From positions 3,635,501-3,699,500 of the forward strand of contig NZ_BNJI01000001.1 in assembly GCF_016587415.1 (NCBI RefSeq): a DNA stretch of 64,000 nt. The letters run 5' to 3'. How positions within the stretch are numbered: the first letter of the stretch is position 1; each line of letters opens with the position of its first letter. This document shows, in pieces, positions 59,671 to 64,000 of this stretch. The position numbers and the translations under genes were made by a program. This DNA comes from Ktedonobacter sp. SOSP1-85. Lineage in GTDB: Bacteria > Chloroflexota > Ktedonobacteria > Ktedonobacterales > Ktedonobacteraceae. Below the pieces are notes generated by a model that saw only the letters and a program-made list of their open reading frames with translations, was not told where the DNA came from and did not search any database.

Positions 59671-61227
59671 CTACTGACCAGGAGTAGGTGTGGCCCCTGG
59701 CGTAGCGGCAGGAGGCGTGAGCTGGGGGGTGCCATTCCCGGCGTCAGGAGTAGGCGTGGCCCCCGCGTTATCGGCAGGAGGTGTAGGTTGAGCGTTACCG
59801 TTGGCAGGCGTGGGGGTAGCACCTGCTGTGCTGGTAGGTGCCGCGGGCTGAGTAGGCGCTGCGCCATTCTGCCCACCATTGTTGTTAAGGTTGATAGTGG
59901 CGCTGATAGTGACGCCATTGCCATCAGTCTGGGCCTGGATGGGGCTATTCATATTGAGTAGACCCTGGCAGTTGAGGCCACCATCGGCCCCCCAGGTGGT
60001 GTTGAAGCGCTGGGCCATAAAGGTAAAGAGATTGTTAGCCACGTCTGGCATTGGTGAGGCTTTCTGCTGAAGCAGGTTCATCAGGTTTTGCAGGCGTGGC
60101 GGCTGGATATTGAGCAGATTGGTGCAATACTGTTTGGTGCTTGCGCCCCGATCGGTGTTGAGCACAAACGGCTGATCCACACCCAGGCGGTAGAGGTTGA
60201 GTTTGGCTGTGCTGCTTTTCCCGTTATTGAGCACCATAGGGTCGCCTGCTGGAATGACCGCCGCGGGTTGAGCCTGTTGCCGGGCTGCCTGTAACTCGTT
60301 GAGTGGCAGGGCGGGAGCCATCTGGCCTGGAGCTGCCAGGTCGGGGGCCATCCAGGGTTTACAACCTAGAGCACCGTCCAGGGCCACTGCAACCAGGCGG
60401 TTATCACTGGCGTTGACAAGAGTCTGCGCGCCCTGCAACTGACCTGCATTGGTCGGGTTCATTTGCGCGGTCTGGCCATTGGCGTTGGCCAGGTACACGC
60501 TGGTCACGTTATCGCTCTGGTCCTGGTCGACAACCGCAAAGTCGCGAACTGTAGGGCAGGGTTTTCCATCGCTGCCCTGGCCGATGGGGGGAACCACAAG
60601 TTTGGCCTGTCTGATCGCCTGGTTGGCCGCGCTGAAGAAGGTGGGTGCGTTGCAGTAGGCGAACTGGCCAAAGGGATTATTGAGCAGGCCATTGACACAG
60701 CGTCCCTGGAGTAGCGCACTACCCTGGCCCCGGAGCGTCAGGGTCGAGCCATTAAAGCCAAACCAGAGACCCACAATAGCGTTCTGGGGTAGTGTCGGTA
60801 CGACTGGCGCGACGGCGGGTTGCGTACCCGCATCGACGACCAGAGGATTGTAAATTGAGATCTGGCCTGTAGCCGGGTCAAAAACGGCCCCTTGTACGAA
60901 GGCGGCTTGATCCGCGTTGGCCTCATTACAGGGACCCGCCTTGGGATCGGTGGCTTGCAATTGGTAGGGAGTAGCCAGGCCCCGCGCGCTGAGGGGATTG
61001 GCGGGTACAGTAAGGGTACAGTTGGCATTGGCCGCCGCCGCGTGGGTGCCTATGCGCTTCTGGCCAAAGAACAGGAAGGCTCCAGCCAGGAGGGTGAGCA
61101 GCAAGAGCACGATACTCACAAAGATCACTGGTCTGAGTCCTGACTTTTTTTGTCTCTGAAGCGGCTCCAGAGGGCCACTTGAACCGGTACCTGGTTGTTT
61201 TATGTCGGGTTTTGGCAGTGTTTGCAT
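59671..61227 (-). CDS. membrane-anchored surface protein (paralogue 1) with PTPG-rich tail
   Basis: 518 residues from MQTLPKPD, with GAGAGGAGC upstream. A basic 35-residue cytoplasmic tail and one membrane helix (PVIFVSIVLLLLTLLAGAFLF) are followed by an extracytoplasmic domain of about 370 residues. It ends in a low-complexity tail of repeats such as ATPTPANG and PPADNAGATPTP. Several cysteines (NCTL, GPCNEAN, GRCVNG, FAYCNAP, KPCPTV, GCKPW, KQYCTN, NCQGL) are kept in the paralogue upstream, so disulphides are likely. No known family. Thirteen bases after paralogue 2 on the same strand. Confidence 0.75.
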   Translation of the reverse strand: MQTLPKPDIKQPGTGSSGPLEPLQRQKKSGLRPVIFVSIVLLLLTLLAGAFLFFGQKRIGTHAAAANANCTLTVPANPLSARGLATPYQLQATDPKAGPCNEANADQAAFVQGAVFDPATGQISIYNPLVVDAGTQPAVAPVVPTLPQNAIVGLWFGFNGSTLTLRGQGSALLQGRCVNGLLNNPFGQFAYCNAPTFFSAANQAIRQAKLVVPPIGQGSDGKPCPTVRDFAVVDQDQSDNVTSVYLANANGQTAQMNPTNAGQLQGAQTLVNASDNRLVAVALDGALGCKPWMAPDLAAPGQMAPALPLNELQAARQQAQPAAVIPAGDPMVLNNGKSSTAKLNLYRLGVDQPFVLNTDRGASTKQYCTNLLNIQPPRLQNLMNLLQQKASPMPDVANNLFTFMAQRFNTTWGADGGLNCQGLLNMNSPIQAQTDGNGVTISATINLNNNGGQNGAAPTQPAAPTSTAGATPTPANGNAQPTPPADNAGATPTPDAGNGTPQLTPPAATPGATPTPGQ

Positions 61228-61240
61228 ATTAGCTCCTCTC

Positions 61241-62749
61241 TTACTTGTCATCCTTCCCCTGTCCGGGTTGTGGACAGTTGATGAGGACGCGACGGGTTTT
61301 GTTATCCATAGCGAAGGTACAGGTGACACCGTTGATGGTGGTGGTTCCCTGGCAGCCAGAGATAAGGACACCGTTGACGGAGCAGTCCATGGGCATTGTC
61401 AGTTTGATGCCCTGGATCGTGGCGTTGATGGTAACGCCATTGGAATCTTGTTTGAGTGTGATTGGCGTGTCAGTATTGAGTAGTCCCTTGCAATTGAGGC
61501 CGCCATCGGCCCCCCAGGTAGTATTAAAGCGCTGGGCCAGGAAGGTAAAGAGGTTATTGGCTGCACCTGTATCAGGAGAGGCCTGGTGAGTCGTAACGCG
61601 AGCATCGGTCAGCATGCGCTGAGGGGCCGCCGCGAGTAGACTTGTACAGTAGAGGCGTGTACTTGCTTCGTCGGCTCGCTTGACCATTGGCTGGTCGACA
61701 CCAACGCGATACAGGTTGAGTTTCTGCATATTGGGCTTATCGTTGTGTAGTACCATGGGATCCCCATTGGGAATAATGGCTGCTGGCGCCGCCTGGTCTG
61801 CCGCGGCCATCAACTCGTTGAGCGGTAGTGCCGTTGTCATCTGACCAGGATCTGCCAGGTCAGGCGCCGTCCACGGTTTGCAGCCCAGGGCATTGTCCAG
61901 GGCAATGGAGACGAGTCGGTTATCGCTGGCATTGGCGATGAGTTGCGCCCCCTGGAGTTTAAGGGCATTAGCCTGATTCATCTGCGCGACTGTGCCATCA
62001 TTTGTTGTTAGATAGGTTGATGTGACATTGTCGCTCTGGTCCTGGTCGACGACCGAGAAATCGCGTACCGTCGGGCAGGGCAGACCGTCATGAGCCCGCC
62101 CCAGCGCTGGAACTTTGAGCTTCCCTTGCTGAATGGCTTGATTTGCTGCCTGGAAGAAGGCTGGGGCGTTACAATAGGCAAATTGACCAAAGGCATCATC
62201 GGGTAGGCCATTGACACACTTGCCTTGCTGGAGAGCATCCCCGTTCCCTTTTAGCGTTAAGGTACCGGCGTTAAAGCCGAACCAGAGGCCAACGATCGCG
62301 TTTGCGGGGAGTTGCGGCACGACCGGAGCAAGCGCTGGCTTATTACCTTTATCCACAACCAGGGGATTATAGATCGAGATCTGACCCGTCGCAGGATCAA
62401 AGGCCGCGCCCTGCACAAAGGCCGACTGTCCTGCATTGGCTTCGTGGCAGGGACCCTGCTTAGGATCAGTAGCGACAAGTTGATATGGTGTGGCAAGTCC
62501 TTTGGCACTTAGAGGATTTTGTGGCACGACAAGCGTGCAATTAGGATTGTCCTCGGCGGCATGGGAGCCGAGGCGCGGTTGTAACACGAGATAGGTTCCT
62601 GCCCCGAGTGTCAGCACGAGACAGAGGACAAGTGTAATAAGTAGCCATGGCGCGATACGCTTAGGCGGTGTTGGGCGAGGTAGTGGCTTGCTAGCTGAGG
62701 GTTTGTCCTCTCTCGGCTTTGTCTTATGAGACCGGTTAAGTGTTTGCAT
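61241..62749 (-). CDS. membrane-anchored surface protein (paralogue 2)
   Basis: 502 residues from MQTLNRSHKTK. The same layout as paralogue 1: basic tail, one membrane helix (APWLLITLVLCLVLTLGAGTY), then a domain with the same order of cysteines and shared stretches such as NPLSAKGLATPYQL, FVQGAAFDPATGQISIYNPL and NNLFTFLAQRFNTTWGADGG. Instead of the Pro/Thr repeats it ends in a Cys-rich segment (MDCSVNGVLISGCQGTTT ... CTFAMDNKTRRVLINCP). First gene of the pair. Function unknown; recent duplication is evident. Confidence 0.75.
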   Translation of the reverse strand: MQTLNRSHKTKPREDKPSASKPLPRPTPPKRIAPWLLITLVLCLVLTLGAGTYLVLQPRLGSHAAEDNPNCTLVVPQNPLSAKGLATPYQLVATDPKQGPCHEANAGQSAFVQGAAFDPATGQISIYNPLVVDKGNKPALAPVVPQLPANAIVGLWFGFNAGTLTLKGNGDALQQGKCVNGLPDDAFGQFAYCNAPAFFQAANQAIQQGKLKVPALGRAHDGLPCPTVRDFSVVDQDQSDNVTSTYLTTNDGTVAQMNQANALKLQGAQLIANASDNRLVSIALDNALGCKPWTAPDLADPGQMTTALPLNELMAAADQAAPAAIIPNGDPMVLHNDKPNMQKLNLYRVGVDQPMVKRADEASTRLYCTSLLAAAPQRMLTDARVTTHQASPDTGAANNLFTFLAQRFNTTWGADGGLNCKGLLNTDTPITLKQDSNGVTINATIQGIKLTMPMDCSVNGVLISGCQGTTTINGVTCTFAMDNKTRRVLINCPQPGQGKDDK

Positions 62750-63313
62750 ACGTTTAGTGTGGCCCTTTCTCTCTCTGGTAGCAACTCTATCACAATACAT
62801 GCAGCAGTGTGGCTGCGTTTCGCACTATGCCAGGCAAAGGCTCGCGTGACTTGTGCCTACAAACGGTCAAATGTATAAGCGTTTGTACGGCTTTCAGGGT
62901 GGCATGGGTATGGTCTTTTTGCGTGGATGGCACCCTCCTTGGCTTTTTTGAATGGTACGTCTCTATATATCAATTTATGCATCAGTGTCCGCGTGCTCTG
63001 GAACAGTTTGAAATAGTGCGATGTGTTCTGGCATGTTGTAGAACTCTACTGTTCTGTTAGGGATATTACCATGCTTCTTTTGGTTTTCGTTATGGGTACA
63101 AGATAATTTAGTTGTAAAGTACTAAAAGCTGGTTAAGATAAATTTCATATTTTGCCACTTTTAATGAATGTTTTGAAATGTTGTAGTTCTTCTCTGCTGA
63201 TCCCTGCGAGTAGACTATACTGAGAGAGTGAGATCTAGACGTTTGTAGGTATCGTTTTTTTGTGCGGGCCGAGACGTTTGAATGCGCATCATAAAGCCTG
63301 AAAGGATAGCTGG
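62750..63313. other. intergenic region upstream of purH
   Basis: About 560 bases between divergent genes with no supported ORF. It includes an AT-rich stretch near 63085-63190. I looked for a purine-riboswitch-like structure upstream of purH and found no match to its conserved core. Confidence 0.5.
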
Positions 63314-64000
63314 ATGAGGGCATTGATAAGCGTAGCAAATCGTGAGGGACTTCCCAGGTTGGCTCAAGAGCTAGAGAGTCTGCATGTCTCTCTCTTCTCC
63401 ACCAGGGAGACATTAAAGGCTCTGCAAGCGGCTGGCGTCACGGCGACACCAGTAGAGGAGCTAACCGGGTTCCCTGACATTCTTGAGGGGCGTGTCAAGT
63501 TGCTTCACCCCGCTTTGTTAGGGGGGGTGCTGGCCCGGCGGGACCGTCCCCGGCACGAAGAAGATTTGCGTGTTCACCACATCGAACCGATAGATGTCGT
63601 GGTGGTAAACTTTCCTCCATTTGTAACTCAGGAGGAGACCCCGCTGGCGGATGCCATGGAGCAGCTAGATATAGGTGGAGAGACACTACTGCGCGCTGCC
63701 GCCAGTAATTTTGAGGATGTCCTGGTATTGATACGTCCTGAGGATTATGTCCCTGTGCTTCAGGAATGGCGTGAACAGGGAGAGGTGAGCCTGGAGACGA
63801 GACGCAGGCTGGCTGCGATTGCTTTTTACTATCTGGCAAGCTACGACAGCGCGCTTGCAAGCTACTTGCACACCAGCTCAGATGAACTCTTTCCCAGCAT
63901 CGTCACTCTGTCTGCGCAGCGGGTGCGCAATCTACGCTATGGGGAGAACCCACATCAACAGGCGGCTCTCTATCGCTGGCCCTCGTTCCACAAGCCAGGC
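63314..64000 (+). CDS. purH: PurH, bifunctional purine biosynthesis protein (N-terminal part, cut by window)
   Basis: 229 codons are visible; the gene runs off the end. It begins MRALISVANREGLPRLAQEL, the IMP cyclohydrolase (MGS-like) domain. GRVKLLHPALLGGVLARRD, DIGGETLLRAAASN and the start of the transformylase domain, LRYGENPHQQAALYRW, are clear. Two usual cyclohydrolase motifs differ: STGGT reads STRET, and the NLYPF motif reads NFPPF, losing the active-site Tyr. It may still be functional, but the cyclohydrolase half looks divergent. A separate stand-alone transformylase lies at 12101. Confidence 0.88.
   Translation, partial: MRALISVANREGLPRLAQELESLHVSLFSTRETLKALQAAGVTATPVEELTGFPDILEGRVKLLHPALLGGVLARRDRPRHEEDLRVHHIEPIDVVVVNFPPFVTQEETPLADAMEQLDIGGETLLRAAASNFEDVLVLIRPEDYVPVLQEWREQGEVSLETRRRLAAIAFYYLASYDSALASYLHTSSDELFPSIVTLSAQRVRNLRYGENPHQQAALYRWPSFHKPG

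Noticed and set aside
62750..63313. possible purine riboswitch ahead of purH
   Set aside because: The conserved three-way core is not found.
1..64000. CRISPR array, rRNA or tRNA genes
   Set aside because: No regularly spaced direct repeats, rRNA-like stretches or complete cloverleaf were seen by eye; a covariance search (tRNAscan, Infernal) would be decisive.

Overview
The window is one 64 kb piece of a bacterial chromosome of moderately high GC, with genes on both strands and no rRNA, tRNA or CRISPR array that I could recognise. The gene set fits a Chloroflexota member, most likely of the class Ktedonobacteria. The grounds are two MerR/B12-type regulators, a split AICAR transformylase, a CysRS/MshC-like ligase with the GVTPYDTTHLGHA motif, a four-gene sdh cluster and an orphan TnpB element. 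This placement is inference, not proof.

Layout. 0-5 kb: a DUF1326 protein, an exported membrane-anchored protein, a gene-poor stretch with a MITE-like inverted repeat, dtd with a decayed second dtd fragment, and an orphan tnpB transposon. 5-9 kb: a YflT-type stress protein and two poorly characterised proteins, one ending in an SMI1/KNR4 domain. 9-13.3 kb: a TatD nuclease overlapping a CysRS/MshC-like ligase, a small exported protein and a stand-alone AICAR transformylase. 13.5-19 kb: an MFS transporter with an extra C-terminal domain, its exported neighbour, and an aromatic amino acid decarboxylase. 19.4-26 kb: a B12/light-type MerR regulator, an epoxide-hydrolase-like enzyme and sdhCDAB. 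26-35 kb: mutL, priA, a DMT transporter, a methyltransferase, rarA and a DinB-fold protein. 35-41.8 kb: a split chromate transporter, citrate synthase with a divergent citrate-synthase-type HTH protein, MoxR/DUF58, and a Pro/Thr-rich membrane protein. 42-47.3 kb: an operon of HAS-barrel protein, HerA ATPase, small membrane protein and GT9, preceded by an acyltransferase. 47.5-51.3 kb: an ArsR-like regulator, a CheY-like receiver, a GNAT, superoxide dismutase and a second GT9-like protein. 51.3-58 kb: a DnaA-box cluster, a DUF4129 protein, recF, dnaN, a membrane protein and a second B12/light-type regulator. 58-64 kb: rplU-rpmA, two tandem paralogous surface proteins, and the start of purH running off the window.

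Functional themes are DNA maintenance (mutL, priA, rarA, recF, dnaN, herA, tatD, dtd), central carbon and respiration (citrate synthase, sdhCDAB), purine synthesis split between a stand-alone AICARFT and a PurH, and envelope proteins. No obvious accessory defence island is present.

The most unusual signal is non-coding. (1) Four copies of a compact three-way-junction element lie just upstream of genes; one diverged copy shows compensatory base changes in its stems. (2) Six copies of a palindromic element have similar flanks but perfect 23-33 bp stems that mostly differ in sequence from copy to copy. (3) Many convergent gene pairs are separated by perfect 20-33 bp stems that in several cases include the stop codons. 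Together these make intergenic secondary structure a major feature of this genome.
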